A stretch of DNA of 64,000 nt from the NCBI RefSeq assembly GCF_004339465.1, contig NZ_SMFY01000002.1:558001-622000 (forward strand), given 5' to 3'. The position numbers were made by a program, and so were the translations under genes. This stretch comes from Ancylobacter aquaticus (GTDB lineage: Bacteria; Pseudomonadota; Alphaproteobacteria; Rhizobiales; Xanthobacteraceae). Below, piece after piece: positions 1-10,448 of this stretch; position 1 is the first letter of the stretch, and the number at the start of each line of letters is the position of its first letter. The notes beneath the pieces were generated by a model, which was given only the letters and a program-made list of their open reading frames with translations, ran no database searches and had not been told where the DNA came from.

Positions 1-237
1 CTGAAGGGCGGCGACGGTGCGGCCAACGCGCTGGCGCTGCGCGCCGTGCTGAATGGCGAACCGAGCGCCTATGCCGACGTCGCCCTCCTCAACGCCGCCG
101 CCGCGCTGGTCGTCGCCGGCAAGGCGGACGAACTCGGCGCCGGGCTGGCACTCGCCCGCGCCAGTCTCGATGGCGGCCATGCGGCGGCGGCACTCGACCG
201 GCTGGTCGCGGCCTCCGCCGTTGCGGCGGCGGAATAG
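1..237 (+). CDS. trpD: Anthranilate phosphoribosyltransferase, C-terminal fragment (5' end outside window)
   Basis: TrpD transfers the phosphoribosyl group of PRPP to anthranilate, the second step of tryptophan synthesis. Only the last 78 residues are present, open from the first base. The stretch [17 protein letters not shown] followed by a helical tail ([15 protein letters not shown]) is the characteristic TrpD C-terminus. The TAG stop lies 9 bp before trpC, so the two genes are co-transcribed. The fragment is cut only by the window edge. Confidence 0.9.
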   Translation: MKGGDGAANALALRAVLNGEPSAYADVALLNAAAALVVAGKADELGAGLALARASLDGGHAAAALDRLVAASAVAAAE

Positions 238-246
238 GAGCGCGCC

Positions 247-1062
247 ATGGCCGACATTCTGGAGAAGATCGGCGCCTATAAGCGCGAGGAGATCGCCACC
301 GCTAAGCGCGAACGTCCGCTGGCTGGGCTGCGTGCGGACGCCGAGGCGCAGCCCCCGGCGCGCGGCTTCCTCAACGCCATCGAGACGAAGATTGCTGCCG
401 GCACCCCCGCGCTGATCGCCGAGATCAAGAAAGCCAGCCCTTCCAAAGGGCTGATCCGCGCGGATTTCGACCCGCCGTCGCTGGCAAAGGCCTATGAGGC
501 CGGCGGCTCGGCCTGCCTGTCGGTGCTGACCGACCGCCCCTCCTTCGAGGGCGCGCCGGAATTCCTCGTCGCGGCGCGCGCCGCCTGTTCGCTGCCGGCC
601 CTGCGCAAGGATTTCCTCTACGACACCTATCAGGTGTTCGAGGCACGGGCCTGGGGCGCCGATTGCATCCTCGTCATCATGGCCTCGGTCGACGATTCGC
701 TGGCGCTCGACCTTGTCGAGACCGCCCACGGCCTCGGCATGGACGCGCTGGTGGAGGTGCATGACGATGCCGAGCTCGACCGCGCGTTGAAACTGCCGGC
801 GAAGCTGGTGGGCATCAACAACCGCAACCTGCGCGATTTCGAGGTGAGCCTGGAAACCTCCGAACGCCTCGCCCCCCGCATACCGTCCGACCGCGTCATC
901 GTCGGCGAGAGCGGCATCTTCACCCCCGACGACATCGCGCGTCTGGCGCAGGTGAACATCAACTGCATCCTCGTGGGCGAAAGCCTCATGCGGCAGCTTG
1001 ATGTTGCAGCAGCGACGCGTGCGCTGCTAGCACCCTCCGCTACCGCGAATGCGGCTGTTTGA
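247..1062 (+). CDS. trpC: Indole-3-glycerol phosphate synthase
   Basis: A 271-residue (beta/alpha)8 enzyme of tryptophan synthesis that closes CdRP to indole-3-glycerol phosphate. Visible family motifs are [10 protein letters not shown] (residues 59-68, with the substrate-binding lysine), LRKDFLYD (119-126, catalytic lysine), GINNRNL (189-195) and VGESGI (219-224). It is a stand-alone enzyme, not fused to TrpF. The ATG follows an AGGAG-like site (taggagcgcc). The gene sits 9 bp after trpD and 3 bp before moaC, in the trpD-trpC-moaC-moeA-lexA order usual in Hyphomicrobiales. Confidence 0.97.
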   Translation: MADILEKIGAYKREEIATAKRERPLAGLRADAEAQPPARGFLNAIETKIAAGTPALIAEIKKASPSKGLIRADFDPPSLAKAYEAGGSACLSVLTDRPSFEGAPEFLVAARAACSLPALRKDFLYDTYQVFEARAWGADCILVIMASVDDSLALDLVETAHGLGMDALVEVHDDAELDRALKLPAKLVGINNRNLRDFEVSLETSERLAPRIPSDRVIVGESGIFTPDDIARLAQVNINCILVGESLMRQLDVAAATRALLAPSATANAAV

Positions 1063-1065
1063 GCA

Positions 1066-1551
1066 ATGAGCGACGCCCCCCGCCTCACCCATCTCGACGC
1101 CTCAGGCGCCGCCAACATGGTCGACGTCGCCGACAAGGCCGTGACCGACCGGATCGCGGTTGCCGAAGGCCAGGTGGTCATGAAGGGAGAGACGCTGGAG
1201 CTCATCGTCTCCGGCAATGCCAAGAAGGGCGATGTCATTGGAACGGCACGACTTTCCGGCATCATGGCGGCCAAGCGCACGCATGAGCTGATCCCCCTCT
1301 GCCACGCGCTTTTGCTCTCCAAGGTCGCCGTGGAGATCGAGCCCGCCCCTGCCTTGCCCGGCCTCATCGTCCGCGCCACCGTCCGCACCAGCGGCCAGAC
1401 CGGGGTAGAGATGGAAGCGCTGACCGCCGTCACCGTGGCCTGCCTCACTGTCTACGACATGGCCAAGGCGGTCGATCGCTTCATGCGGATCGAGAACGTG
1501 CGACTGCTCGAAAAAAGCGGCGGACGCTCAGGCCATTGGCAGGCCGACTGA
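1066..1551 (+). CDS. moaC: Cyclic pyranopterin monophosphate synthase
   Basis: MoaC converts the MoaA product (3',8-cyclo-GTP) to cyclic pyranopterin monophosphate, the first committed molybdenum cofactor intermediate. The 161-residue length is normal. The active-site segment [15 protein letters not shown] (residues 68-82) and the C-terminal [10 protein letters not shown] (128-137, conserved Asp and Lys) are intact. It begins 3 bp after trpC. Its stop lies 11 bp before the moeA ATG, so the four genes are almost certainly one transcript. Confidence 0.97.
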   Translation: MSDAPRLTHLDASGAANMVDVADKAVTDRIAVAEGQVVMKGETLELIVSGNAKKGDVIGTARLSGIMAAKRTHELIPLCHALLLSKVAVEIEPAPALPGLIVRATVRTSGQTGVEMEALTAVTVACLTVYDMAKAVDRFMRIENVRLLEKSGGRSGHWQAD

Positions 1552-1562
1552 GGGAGATACCG

Positions 1563-2783
1563 ATGGCCTTGATGCCGGTCGAGGAGGCGCTGGCCCTCCT
1601 GCTCTCCACCGCCCAGCCCCTTGCCGCCGAAAGCGTTTCGCTTGAGCACGCCGCCGGCCGCGTGCTGGCCGCCCCGGTCATCGCCCGCCGCACCACCCCG
1701 GGCGCCGACGTCTCCGCCATGGACGGCTACGCCCTGCGCGCGCAGGACGCCGCCAGCGTGCCCGCCACGCTTGAACTCATCGGCGAATCCGCCGCCGGCC
1801 GGCCCTATGCCGGGCGCGTCGCACCGGGCACCACGGTGCGGATCTTCACCGGCGCCGTGCTCCCGGAAGGTGCCGACGCCATCGTCATTCAGGAAGACAC
1901 CAAACGCGAGGGCAGCGCTGTCACCGCGACCGAGGCGGCAACGCCGGGCCGCCATATCCGACGTGCGGGAGGCGACTTCGCGACCGGCGAAACGCTTCTG
2001 CACCCCGGCCATCGCCTGCGGGCGCGCGATCTCGCGCTGGTAGCCGCCGCCGATCTTGCCACCGTCAGCGTCGCCCGCCGCCCGCGCGTGGCCCTGCTTT
2101 CCACCGGCGACGAACTGGTCCGCCCCGGCGCCGGGGCGGGCGCGCATCAGGTCATCGTCTCCAATCTCTATTCGGTCGCCGCGCTGGCGCGCGGTGCCGG
2201 GGCCGAGGTGACGGACCTCGGACTCTTGCCCGACACGATGGACGCGACGCAGGCGGGCGTGCGGGCCGCGCTTGATGGCGGCTTCGACGTTCTAGTAACG
2301 ACCGGCGGCGCCTCGGTCGGCGACCACGACCTGATCGCCCCCGCGCTCACCGCGCAGGGTGTCGCCCTCGCGGTTCACAAGATCGCGCTGCGCCCCGGCA
2401 AGCCGCTGATGTTCGGCCGCTCCGCCGAAACGCACACACAGGTGCTGGGTCTTCCCGGCAACCCGGTCTCGGCGCATGTCTGCGCGCTTTTGTTCCTCGT
2501 GCCGCTGATCAAGGCGCTGCAGGGGCTGGCGGTGCCGGCGCATCCCGAGCTGGAGCCGGCGCGGCTGGCCGCCGATGTGAAGGCGAACGAGCAGCGCATG
2601 GATTTCCAGCGGGCGGAGATTGTCGGCCATAACGAGGGCGTGCCGCTGGTGCGGGCGCTGCCGGTGCAGGACAGTTCCATGCTGCGCAACCTCGCCCGCG
2701 CCAACGCCCTGCTGGTACGCCGCCCGCACGCTCCGGCGGCACAGGCCGGGGAGATGTGCGAAATTCTCCGGCTGGAGGATTGA
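1563..2783 (+). CDS. moeA: Molybdopterin molybdenumtransferase
   Basis: MoeA inserts molybdate into adenylylated molybdopterin to finish Moco. The protein is 406 residues. The N-terminal SAMDGYAL (51-58), LSTGDEL (179-185), the MPT-binding TGGASVGDHD (247-256) and the later LPGNPVSA are all present, covering MoeA domains I-III plus the C-terminal beta domain IV. I chose ATG 1563, which follows AGGGAGAT. A longer in-frame TTG start inside moaC has no ribosome binding site. It is co-transcribed with trpC-moaC. Confidence 0.96.
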   Translation: MALMPVEEALALLLSTAQPLAAESVSLEHAAGRVLAAPVIARRTTPGADVSAMDGYALRAQDAASVPATLELIGESAAGRPYAGRVAPGTTVRIFTGAVLPEGADAIVIQEDTKREGSAVTATEAATPGRHIRRAGGDFATGETLLHPGHRLRARDLALVAAADLATVSVARRPRVALLSTGDELVRPGAGAGAHQVIVSNLYSVAALARGAGAEVTDLGLLPDTMDATQAGVRAALDGGFDVLVTTGGASVGDHDLIAPALTAQGVALAVHKIALRPGKPLMFGRSAETHTQVLGLPGNPVSAHVCALLFLVPLIKALQGLAVPAHPELEPARLAADVKANEQRMDFQRAEIVGHNEGVPLVRALPVQDSSMLRNLARANALLVRRPHAPAAQAGEMCEILRLED

Positions 2784-2840
2784 CGCGACCTCGCTCGGCC
2801 TGTGTGCTCGCCGTTTCGGCGGCGAGAGGAAGGGCAGCGC

Positions 2841-3221
2841 ATGGAGATCAATCTTCCCGAGGTGATGGCCGAGGTCCGCGCCGCCTTCGAGCGCTATGAG
2901 CGGGCGCTGGTCGGCAATGATGTCGCCGGACTCGACGCGCTATTCTGGGACGATGCCCGCACCATCCGCTATGGCGGCGGCGAGAACCTCTACGGCATTG
3001 AGGCCATCCGCGCGTTTAGGGCCGCCCGCTCGCCCACGGGGCTGGAGCGCACGCTGGAAGGCACCGTCATCACCACCTATGGACGCGACATGGCGGTGGC
3101 CTCCACCCTGTTCCGCCGGGCGGCCGGCCGCATCGGCCGGCAGATGCAGACCTGGATGCGGACTCCGGAGGGCTGGAAGGTCGTCGCCGCCCATGTCAGC
3201 GTGATCGACGATCCGCACTGA
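2841..3221 (+). CDS. NTF2-fold protein, HpxZ/AtzH-like (DUF3225)
   Basis: A 126-residue single-domain protein of the SnoaL/NTF2-like superfamily, closest in character to HpxZ of oxalurate catabolism and AtzH of cyanuric acid breakdown. The motif [21 protein letters not shown] and the late HVSVIDDPH are typical of that group. ATG 2841 follows GAGAGGAAGGG. Relatives usually sit beside amidase (AtzE-like) genes. Here none is present, only a GntR regulator 86 bp downstream. A role in small-amide or ureide metabolism is suggested by family alone; the real substrate cannot be told from sequence. Both genes interrupt the usual moeA-lexA adjacency. Confidence 0.75.
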   Translation: MEINLPEVMAEVRAAFERYERALVGNDVAGLDALFWDDARTIRYGGGENLYGIEAIRAFRAARSPTGLERTLEGTVITTYGRDMAVASTLFRRAAGRIGRQMQTWMRTPEGWKVVAAHVSVIDDPH

Positions 3222-3306
3222 GCCTCTTGGTGATAGCAGGCGCGGCCGCTAAAGATGCCACCGGCCGTCCGGCGTTCGGGCGCGCCTGTCTGTCGTGTGT
3301 TCGCTC

Positions 3307-4005
3307 ATGTCGGTGCTGCCCATCCGCCTGCCTCTCGATCCGCCAGCCACCGGAGCACGACCCTTGCGCGTCACGCGCGCCGAAGAGCTGCGCCTGCAGC
3401 TGGCCGACGAGATCACGCGCGGCACGCTGCCCCCCGGAACGGCGCTCGACGAGACCGCGCTCGCCGCCCGCTTCGGCGTTTCGCGCACGCCGGTCCGCGA
3501 GGCGCTGCGCGAACTGGTCGCCTCCGGCCTGGTCGATGCCCGCCCGCATCGCGGTGCCGTGGTGGCCCGCCCGAGCGTGGCGCGGCTGCAGAATATGTTC
3601 GAGGTGATGGCCGAACTGGAGGCGCTCTGCGCCGGAATCAGCGCGCTCAACATGACGCCGCCGGAGCGCCAGCAGTTGGAGCGGCTGCACGGAGATATGG
3701 GCGAACTCATGCGGCTGGGCGACTTCGCCGCCTATCGCGAACTCAACGAGCAGTTCCACACCTCGATCTATGCCGGCAGCCACAATGACTATCTGATCGA
3801 ACTGACGCTGGGCACGCGCCGCCGGCTCTCGCCCTTCCGCCGCGCCCAGTTCCGCGCGCTCGGGCGGCTGGCGCTTTCGCACACCGAACATGACCGGGTG
3901 ACGACAGCCATCCTGCGCGGTGATCGCGACGGAGCCGCAGGCGCGATGCGCGACCATATCGCCATCGTCCACGACGCCTATGAGCAATACGCGCAGACGC
4001 TTTGA
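3307..4005 (+). CDS. GntR-family regulator, FadR/FCD subfamily
   Basis: A 232-residue transcription factor. The N-terminal winged helix (about residues 22-90) contains the GntR signature ARFGVSRTPVREALREL (54-70). The C-terminal FCD domain (about 95-225) keeps metal-site-type residues in NEQFHTSIY (H151), HTEHDR (H195) and RDHIAIVH (H217). Such proteins are usually effector-responsive repressors of catabolic operons. The GTG at 3295 is an alternative start; ATG 3307 leaves a normal N-terminus. It probably controls the preceding HpxZ-like gene or a distant amide pathway. I saw no clear palindromic operator in the 85 bp between the two genes. Confidence 0.88.
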   Translation: MSVLPIRLPLDPPATGARPLRVTRAEELRLQLADEITRGTLPPGTALDETALAARFGVSRTPVREALRELVASGLVDARPHRGAVVARPSVARLQNMFEVMAELEALCAGISALNMTPPERQQLERLHGDMGELMRLGDFAAYRELNEQFHTSIYAGSHNDYLIELTLGTRRRLSPFRRAQFRALGRLALSHTEHDRVTTAILRGDRDGAAGAMRDHIAIVHDAYEQYAQTL

Positions 4006-4147
4006 CGGCCCGCAGCGATTCGCCCGGCGGGCGCGGACGGGGCATGCCCGACATTCCGCAACGTCTTGCCAGAGCTCCGGGCCCGCCGATCACGGCCGAA
4101 AAGCGCTTCTTCGGCGCCAAGGCGGGTGTTTGGCCTCCCTTTACCCA

Positions 4148-4193
4148 TTGTGGAACACAATAAGAACGGCTAGTCTTTGTTCGTGATTTGTTT
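4148..4193 (+). promoter_or_regulatory. lexA promoter with SOS box
   Basis: An exact alphaproteobacterial LexA box, GAAC-N7-GAAC, lies at 4153-4167. It sits in the 17-bp spacer of a plausible promoter (TTGTGG 4148-4153, TAGTCT 4171-4176). A second, imperfect half-matching box (GTTC-N7-GTTT) covers 4179-4193 near the expected start point. This arrangement predicts repression of lexA by its own product. The box is seen directly; the promoter hexamers are weaker. Confidence 0.8.
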
Positions 4194-4228
4194 CGTTACG
4201 GCATCGGCCGGCAGACGGGGTTCTCGTG

Positions 4229-4927
4229 ATGCTCACCCGCAAACAGCATGAACTGCTGCTGTTCATCAATGAACGCCTCCAACAGGACGGCGTCCCCCCT
4301 TCCTTCGAGGAAATGAAGGAAGCGCTGGACCTTCGCTCGAAGTCCGGCATTCACCGGCTGATCACGGCTCTGGAGGAGCGCGGCTTCATCCGCCGCCTGC
4401 CGAACCGGGCGCGCGCGTTGGAGGTGGTTCGCCTGCCGGAGGACGCGCAGCCCCAGCGGCCGGCCCGCACTTTCGCGCCCAATGTCATCGAGGGCAGTCT
4501 CGGCAAGGTACGCCCCTCTTCGGAGGACGATGCGGACCGCCGCGTGGTGTCTATCCCGGTCATGGGCCGCATCGCCGCCGGCACGCCGATTTCCGCCATC
4601 CAGTCGCGCGACCACACCATCGGCATGCCGCCGGAGATGCTGTCGGGCGGCGAGCATTACGCGCTGGAAGTACGCGGCGATTCGATGATCGAGGCCGGCA
4701 TTCTCGACGGCGATCTAGCGCTGATCCGCAAATGCGATGCGGCCAGCACCGGCGAGATCGTTGTCGCGCTGATCGACGACGAGGAAGCCACGCTGAAGCG
4801 CCTGCGCCGCAAGGGCGCCTCGGTGGCGCTCGAAGCCGCCAACCCGGCCTATGAGACGCGCATCTTCGGCCCGGACCGGGTGCGTATCCAGGGCAAGCTC
4901 GTCGGGCTTTTCCGCCGCTACTCATGA
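4229..4927 (+). CDS. lexA: SOS repressor LexA
   Basis: A 232-residue repressor of DNA-damage genes that cleaves itself when stimulated by RecA filaments. It has an N-terminal winged helix (1-65) with recognition region [18 protein letters not shown]. The self-cleavage Ala117-Gly118 bond lies within GRIAAGTP. The catalytic pair is Ser152 (RGDSM) and Lys190 (ATLKRL). The peptidase domain is complete. ATG 4229 is preferred over the adjacent GTG 4226. The gene follows an SOS box, so it is autoregulated. Its last 10 bp overlap the convergent comEC. Confidence 0.97.
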   Translation: MLTRKQHELLLFINERLQQDGVPPSFEEMKEALDLRSKSGIHRLITALEERGFIRRLPNRARALEVVRLPEDAQPQRPARTFAPNVIEGSLGKVRPSSEDDADRRVVSIPVMGRIAAGTPISAIQSRDHTIGMPPEMLSGGEHYALEVRGDSMIEAGILDGDLALIRKCDAASTGEIVVALIDDEEATLKRLRRKGASVALEAANPAYETRIFGPDRVRIQGKLVGLFRRYS

Positions 4928-7257
4928 TCGTCGACGGCCGGCGCCGTCTCGGGCGATGACATTGATGGCGCGGAAAATAAGGGCGCGGTCGACCCGGGCG
5001 TCGCCGGGTTGACCACGGCGGCTGAGGGACGCCGCGCGGAAGGCGGCGGGCGCGGCGCGTTCGTCTCCCAGGGCCGGGTGCCCTGCACCGGACGGGCGCT
5101 GGCGAGGGCGAGGCTGCCGTCGGGCAGCAGGGTGCCGGCCACGCCGCCGATGGCGGTGCGCGTGTCGCGATGGATCACCGTCGCCGCGCAGTCGAGCGGC
5201 GGCGCGAAGGGTGTCACCAGCACCGCCGCCAGGCGGCAATCATCCTCCATCGACTCCCGGTCGCGCGACAGCGCCACCAGCCGGCCATCCGGCAGTGGAA
5301 GAGTGCAGCCAAGCGGATCGCAGGCGGCGGCAGCGGCAAGGTCCTTGGCGCCGAAGCGTCCCCGCTGCCCGTCCGCGTTGAGCCATTGCTCAACCGCGAA
5401 GCGCCCGCCCACCCCGGTGTCGCGGTCGCCCATGACGGCGAGCACGCCGTCCCTCCCCCGCACCGCCACCGTGCGCGCTTCAGTATCCACCAGCAGGTCG
5501 GGACGCGGCACTGTGGCCGACGTGGCCATGCCGGCGAGCGCCAGCACCGGCGCGAGCAGCACCAGCCTTGTGCGGGAGAGGCACAGCACCACAAGCCCGA
5601 GGCTGACCAGCACCAGGCTCGCCGCCGGCATGGCCGGCACGCCGCGATCGGCGCCGGGTAGCGCCGCGACCAGCTCGGAAATGTCGCGCATGCGGGCGAT
5701 GCCCCAGCCCATCAGCCGCCAGGCCGGATCGTCCCAGCCGAACGGCATCAGGATCGAGCCGGCCAGCCCGGCCGGCATGACGATGAACGACACCACCGGC
5801 ATGGCCGCGAGATTGGCCACCAAGCTCAGCGGCGCGAGACGCTGGAAATGATACGCGGCATAGGGCGCTGTCGCCAGGCCAGCTGCCAGCGAGGCCAGCA
5901 CAAGCGCCGCGATATAGCGCCCCGGCAGCCCGAGCCAGCGGCCCGCTTTGCCCGACGGCAGGGCGATGAGACCGCCAAAGCGTTCATAGGCGGCGATCAG
6001 GCCCAGCGTGGCGGCAAACGACATCTGCGCCCCGGGATCGAGCACCGCCCGGGGCGACAGCATCAGCAGGGCCAGCGCTGCCACCGCCAGCGTCCGCAAG
6101 GTCAGCGCCGGCCGGCCGAGCACGATGCCGGCAAGCACCAGCAACGTCATCACATAGGCCCGCTGGGTGGGCACCTCACAGCCCGAGAGCAGGAGATAGA
6201 AGCTGGCGGACAGCATGGCCGGCAGTGCCGCCCAGGCCTTGATCGGCCGGTACAACGCGAGGCCGGGCACCAGCGCCAGCAGCGCCCGCGCCAGGAAAAA
6301 CACGGTGCTGGCCACCAGCGCCATGTGCAGGCCCGAGATCGACAGCACATGCGACAGGCCGGAAATGCGCATGCTCTCCTCAATTGATTCCGGCACGGCA
6401 TCGCGCAGCCCGGTGACGAGCGCGACCGCCACGCCCCCATCCTCCCCCGGCAGTGCCGCGCGGATACGTGCCGCGATGGCGTGCCGGGTGCCATCAAGCC
6501 AGGTGGCCAGCGACAGGCCCCAGGGCGGCGCGCCTGGCGCCGGGCTCAGCTGCGGCCGGCCGAGCGCGTAGCCGGTAGCGCCGATGCCATCCAGCCAGAT
6601 CGCCCGCCCGAAATCGAAGCCCCCGGGATAGGACGGTCCCGGCGGCGGGCCGAGCGTGGCCCGCACTGTTACATGGCTGCCCACCGCCGGCGGGTCCCGC
6701 CCGGCGAGGGTCACACGTACCCGCGTCGGCGCCTCCGTGCGTGCCCGCTCCATCCCAGTGACGGCGAGGGTGACGCGGCTGCCGCGCGGGCGCCGTTCCG
6801 CGACCTCGACATAGCCGCGTATTTCCACCGCGTTCAGCGTCGTGCCCAGCACCGGGTGCGCCATTAGTTGAACCTGCAGCGCCGCCACCGCGAAGCCGGC
6901 GGCAATCACGGCAAGAAGCGCCAGCAGGTGAAAGCCGAAGGGTCGCGCCCGGGCCAGCAGGGCGAGACCGGCAAAGACGAGGGCGGGCACAAAGCCGGCA
7001 TAGGGCAGCGGCTCTCGCGGCGCGGCGAAATAGAGCGCGGCGCCAGCGGCAAAGCCGATCGGCAGGAACAGGAAGCCGCGCCGGTCGTCGAGTTCGCGCG
7101 CCAGCGCTATCGCCGTGCCCTCCCAGAACCCTGCCAGAGACAGGCCACGCAGCTCCCATTTCGCCGGGCTCCGCGTCGCCAGTCCCTTGCCCAGCACAAC
7201 AGCCCGCGCCCGCGCCCGCTGCGCGTTCCCCGGCCCCTGCTGCGGCCCCCCTTGCAT
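4918..7257 (-). CDS. comEC: ComEC/Rec2-family membrane protein, no metallo-beta-lactamase domain
   Basis: A 779-residue polytopic membrane protein of the DNA-uptake channel family. Three or four membrane segments (about residues 60-135) precede a DUF4131 OB-like region (about 140-235). The Competence domain with many helices follows (about 260-560), including [14 protein letters not shown], the family's best-conserved stretch. After it the protein keeps only about 200 soluble residues with no HxHxDH motif, so the C-terminal beta-lactamase-like nuclease domain of Bacillus ComEC is absent. The first 45 residues are basic and doubtful, so the true start may be downstream. Whether the cell is naturally competent cannot be told. 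Confidence 0.85.
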   Translation of the reverse strand: MQGGPQQGPGNAQRARARAVVLGKGLATRSPAKWELRGLSLAGFWEGTAIALARELDDRRGFLFLPIGFAAGAALYFAAPREPLPYAGFVPALVFAGLALLARARPFGFHLLALLAVIAAGFAVAALQVQLMAHPVLGTTLNAVEIRGYVEVAERRPRGSRVTLAVTGMERARTEAPTRVRVTLAGRDPPAVGSHVTVRATLGPPPGPSYPGGFDFGRAIWLDGIGATGYALGRPQLSPAPGAPPWGLSLATWLDGTRHAIAARIRAALPGEDGGVAVALVTGLRDAVPESIEESMRISGLSHVLSISGLHMALVASTVFFLARALLALVPGLALYRPIKAWAALPAMLSASFYLLLSGCEVPTQRAYVMTLLVLAGIVLGRPALTLRTLAVAALALLMLSPRAVLDPGAQMSFAATLGLIAAYERFGGLIALPSGKAGRWLGLPGRYIAALVLASLAAGLATAPYAAYHFQRLAPLSLVANLAAMPVVSFIVMPAGLAGSILMPFGWDDPAWRLMGWGIARMRDISELVAALPGADRGVPAMPAASLVLVSLGLVVLCLSRTRLVLLAPVLALAGMATSATVPRPDLLVDTEARTVAVRGRDGVLAVMGDRDTGVGGRFAVEQWLNADGQRGRFGAKDLAAAAACDPLGCTLPLPDGRLVALSRDRESMEDDCRLAAVLVTPFAPPLDCAATVIHRDTRTAIGGVAGTLLPDGSLALASARPVQGTRPWETNAPRPPPSARRPSAAVVNPATPGSTAPLFSAPSMSSPETAPAVDDHE

Positions 7258-7439
7258 TCCCCGTCGCCCCTGCGCGCTTGCCCTGCTGTCCGGTCCTGCT
7301 GCTCTGCCCTGCTATGCAACCGTGAGAGCGACCACAGGCGGCGGAAGCCCCGCTTTTCCCGTGTCGCACACCTATGGTACACGCACGCTCCCCGCCCGCC
7401 ATGCTTCGACGCCGTCCCTCCGGCGCAGACGGAAGAGAT

Positions 7440-8876
7440 ATGTCCGAGACCGTCGTTACCCGCTTCGCCCCCTCGCCCACCGGGTTCCTGCACATTGGCG
7501 GCGCCCGCACCGCGCTGTTCAACTGGCTCTATGCTCGTGCCAAGGGCGGAACCATGCTGCTGCGCATCGAGGACACGGATCGCCAGCGCTCCACCCCCGA
7601 GGCGATCGACGCCATCATCGACGGGCTGAAATGGCTCGGCATCGATTGGTCCGGCGAGGTTATCTATCAGTTTGCCCGCGCCGAGCGGCACCGCGAGGCG
7701 GTGGAGAAGATGATCGCCGCCGGCCGCGCCTATCCCTGCTACGCCAGTGCGGCGGAGCTTGAGGAGATGCGCGAGACCGCCCGCAAGGAGGGTCGCCCGC
7801 CGCGCTATGACGGGCGCTGGCGCGACCGCGACCCGGCGGAGGCGCCGGCCGACCGCAAGCCGGTGTTCCGGCTGAAGGCGCCGACCGAGGGCGAGACCGT
7901 CATCGACGATCTCGTGCAGGGCCGGGTGGTGATTCCCAACAGGGACCTCGACGACCTCGTCCTGCTGCGCTCCGATGGCACGCCCACCTACATGCTCTCG
8001 GTGGTGGTCGACGACCACGACATGGACGTCACCCACATCATCCGGGGCGACGACCACCTCACAAATGCTGCGCGCCAGACGCAGATCTACCATGCGCTAG
8101 GCTGGGAGGTGCCCAAGATGGCGCACATCCCGCTGATCCACGGACCGGACGGGGCGAAGCTCTCCAAGCGCCATGGCGCGCTCGGCGTCGATGCCTATCG
8201 CGCCATGGGCTACCTGCCCGCCGCGCTGCGCAACTACCTCGTGCGCCTCGGCTGGAGCCATGGCGACCAGGAGATTTTCTCGACGCAGGAGATGATCAGC
8301 CTGTTCGACCTCGACCGGGTCGGCCGCTCGGCGGCGCGCTTCGACTTCGCCAAGCTGGAAAACATCAACGGCCTGTATATCCGCTCGACCCCCGATGCCG
8401 AGCTGATCGAGGCCATCGACGCTGTTCTCCCGCATATTCCCGAAGGTGCCGCGATTGCCGCCGCGCTGACGCCGGAGCGCCGCGCCCAGTTGCTCGCCGC
8501 CATGCCGGGACTGAAGGAGCGGGCCAAGACCCTGCTCGAACTCATTGAAAGTTCAGCCTATATCTGGCGTACGCGGCCGCTTCCGCTGGAAGAGAAGGCG
8601 CAGGCTCTGCTGACCGACGAGGCCCGCCGTCTTCTGGCGGCGGCCGCCGCGCAGCTGGCGAATGTAGTGGAATGGAGCGCGAGCGAGACCGAGGCGGCCG
8701 TGCGGGCGGTGGCGGAGGCGCAGGGGGTGAAGCTCGGCATGCTCGCCCAGCCGCTGCGCGCTGCCGTAACCGGCAAGACCACATCGCCCGGCATTTTCGA
8801 TGTCCTTGCCGTGCTCGGCCGGGAGGAATCGCTGGCCCGCATCGCCGACCAGACGGGCGCCACTGACCCGGCGTAA
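7440..8876 (+). CDS. gltX: Glutamate--tRNA ligase
   Basis: Charges tRNA-Glu (and possibly tRNA-Gln, mischarged for later amidation) with glutamate. The protein is 478 residues, normal for a bacterial class I GluRS. The HIGH-type motif is [13 protein letters not shown] (residues 11-23), and the KMSKS equivalent is [11 protein letters not shown] at about 240. An anticodon-binding helical domain forms the C-terminus. ATG 7440 follows GGAAGAGAT. The longer in-frame extension to 7374 is not conserved-looking. The gene diverges from comEC across a 182-bp gap that must hold both promoters. Confidence 0.96.
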   Translation: MSETVVTRFAPSPTGFLHIGGARTALFNWLYARAKGGTMLLRIEDTDRQRSTPEAIDAIIDGLKWLGIDWSGEVIYQFARAERHREAVEKMIAAGRAYPCYASAAELEEMRETARKEGRPPRYDGRWRDRDPAEAPADRKPVFRLKAPTEGETVIDDLVQGRVVIPNRDLDDLVLLRSDGTPTYMLSVVVDDHDMDVTHIIRGDDHLTNAARQTQIYHALGWEVPKMAHIPLIHGPDGAKLSKRHGALGVDAYRAMGYLPAALRNYLVRLGWSHGDQEIFSTQEMISLFDLDRVGRSAARFDFAKLENINGLYIRSTPDAELIEAIDAVLPHIPEGAAIAAALTPERRAQLLAAMPGLKERAKTLLELIESSAYIWRTRPLPLEEKAQALLTDEARRLLAAAAAQLANVVEWSASETEAAVRAVAEAQGVKLGMLAQPLRAAVTGKTTSPGIFDVLAVLGREESLARIADQTGATDPA

Positions 8877-8943
8877 GGCCCCCTCGCAGGGTCGCCAAGC
8901 GCGTCTGAAAAGGCATCTTCGCGGGGGCCCGCCGCAATGCGGC

Positions 8944-8983
8944 AGCGGTTTCGCTGCGCTTGCGAGGGCGGATCGAAACCGCT
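8944..8983. repeat. Inverted repeat in the gltX-gltA gap
   Basis: Two perfect 10-bp arms, AGCGGTTTCG (8944-8953) and CGAAACCGCT (8974-8983), surround a 20-bp centre between gltX and gltA (gap 8877-9113). No T-tract follows, so a rho-independent terminator is unlikely. An mRNA-stabilising hairpin at the gltX 3' end or an operator-like element upstream of gltA are both possible. The rest of the gap holds GGGAGA before the gltA ATG and a near-repeat (gatccgtttc / gatccggttc, 9070-9092). Confidence 0.5.
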
Positions 8984-9113
8984 ACGACTTTGGTGATGGG
9001 CCGCCGTGGGACATCCCCCGTCTCCGCTGCACATTGCCGCAAGGCAGGCGCGGCCCCCGCAAAAAGACGCGATCCGTTTCAGATCCGGTTCTCAAGGTTC
9101 AGGGAGACTCCGC

Positions 9114-10421
9114 ATGGACGCCAGCCAAAGCAACGCGCCAAATTCCGCCACGCTCACCATTGGCGATGAAAGCTGGGAGCTTCCGATCCTGAATGGCACA
9201 ATAGGGCCGGATGTCATCGACATCGCCAAGCTCTACGGCCAGACCGGCATGTTCACCTACGATCCCGGCTTCACCTCCACCGCCTCCTGCGAAAGCCAGA
9301 TCACCTATATCGACGGCGACGAGGGCGTCCTTCTCTATCGCGGCTACCCCATCGAGCAGCTGGCCGAGAGCGACTTCCTCGAAACCTGCTACCTGCTGCT
9401 GTACGGGGAACTGCCAACCGCCGCCCAGAAGGCCGATTTTGACTACCGCGTCACGCGCCACACGATGGTGCATGAGCAGATGAGCCGCTTCTTCCACGGC
9501 TTCCGTCGCGACGCACACCCCATGTCGGTTCTGGTGGCTTCGGTCGGCGCGCTGTCGGCCTTCTACCACGACAGCACCGATATCTCGGATCCGCAGCAGC
9601 GCATGATCGCCTCGATCCGCATGATCGCGAAGATCCCGACCCTGGCGGCGATGGCCTATAAATATTCGATCGGCCAGCCCTTCGTGTACCCGAAGAACGA
9701 TCTCGACTACGCCTCGAACTTCCTGCGCATGTGCTTCTCGGTGCCCTGCGAGGAGTACAAGGTCAACCCGATCCTCTCGCGCGCCATCGATCGCATCTTC
9801 ATCCTGCACGCCGACCACGAGCAGAACGCGTCGACCTCGACGGTACGGCTCGCCGGCTCCTCGGGCGCCAACCCGTTCGCCTGCATCGCCGCCGGCATTG
9901 CCTGCCTGTGGGGCCCCGCCCATGGCGGCGCCAACGAGGCGGCGCTGAAGATGCTCGGCGAGATCGGCTCGGTCGACCGTATTCCCGAATTCATCAACCG
10001 CGCCAAGGACAAGAACGACCCGTTCCGGCTGATGGGCTTCGGCCACCGGGTCTACAAGAACTACGACCCGCGCGCCAAGATCATGCAGCGCACCTGCCAT
10101 GAAGTGCTCGGCGAGCTCGGCATCAAGGACGATCCGCTGCTCGACATCGCGGTCGAGCTGGAGCGCATCGCTCTGCAGGACGAGTATTTCGTCGAGCGCA
10201 AGCTCTACCCCAATATCGACTTCTATTCCGGCATCACCCTGCGCGCCCTCGGCTTCCCCACCTCCATGTTCACCGTCCTGTTCGCGCTCGCCCGCACCGT
10301 GGGCTGGATCGGCCAGTGGAAGGAGATGATCGAGGACCCGAGCCAGCGCATCGGCCGGCCGCGTCAGCTCTATACCGGCGCCACCCAGCGCGATTACGTC
10401 CCCATCGCCCGCCGCAAGTAA
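9114..10421 (+). CDS. gltA: Citrate synthase (type II, hexameric class)
   Basis: Condenses acetyl-CoA with oxaloacetate, the entry step of the TCA cycle. The protein is 435 residues. The catalytic residues lie in [12 protein letters not shown] (His), [14 protein letters not shown] (His) and YPNIDFYSG (Asp). The N-terminal beta-rich domain (about 1-60, including [13 protein letters not shown]) marks the Gram-negative NADH-sensitive type. ATG 9114 is 6 bp after AGGGAGA. Upstream in-frame codons are poor coding sequence. Transcription ends at the terminator about 30 bp downstream. Confidence 0.97.
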   Translation: MDASQSNAPNSATLTIGDESWELPILNGTIGPDVIDIAKLYGQTGMFTYDPGFTSTASCESQITYIDGDEGVLLYRGYPIEQLAESDFLETCYLLLYGELPTAAQKADFDYRVTRHTMVHEQMSRFFHGFRRDAHPMSVLVASVGALSAFYHDSTDISDPQQRMIASIRMIAKIPTLAAMAYKYSIGQPFVYPKNDLDYASNFLRMCFSVPCEEYKVNPILSRAIDRIFILHADHEQNASTSTVRLAGSSGANPFACIAAGIACLWGPAHGGANEAALKMLGEIGSVDRIPEFINRAKDKNDPFRLMGFGHRVYKNYDPRAKIMQRTCHEVLGELGIKDDPLLDIAVELERIALQDEYFVERKLYPNIDFYSGITLRALGFPTSMFTVLFALARTVGWIGQWKEMIEDPSQRIGRPRQLYTGATQRDYVPIARRK

Positions 10422-10448
10422 GGCCGCGCGGAACACCGCCAGAGACAG

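Noticed and set aside
9090-9102. GTTC...GTTC pair before gltA as an SOS box
   Set aside because: The spacer is 5 bp, not 7, so it does not fit the LexA site.
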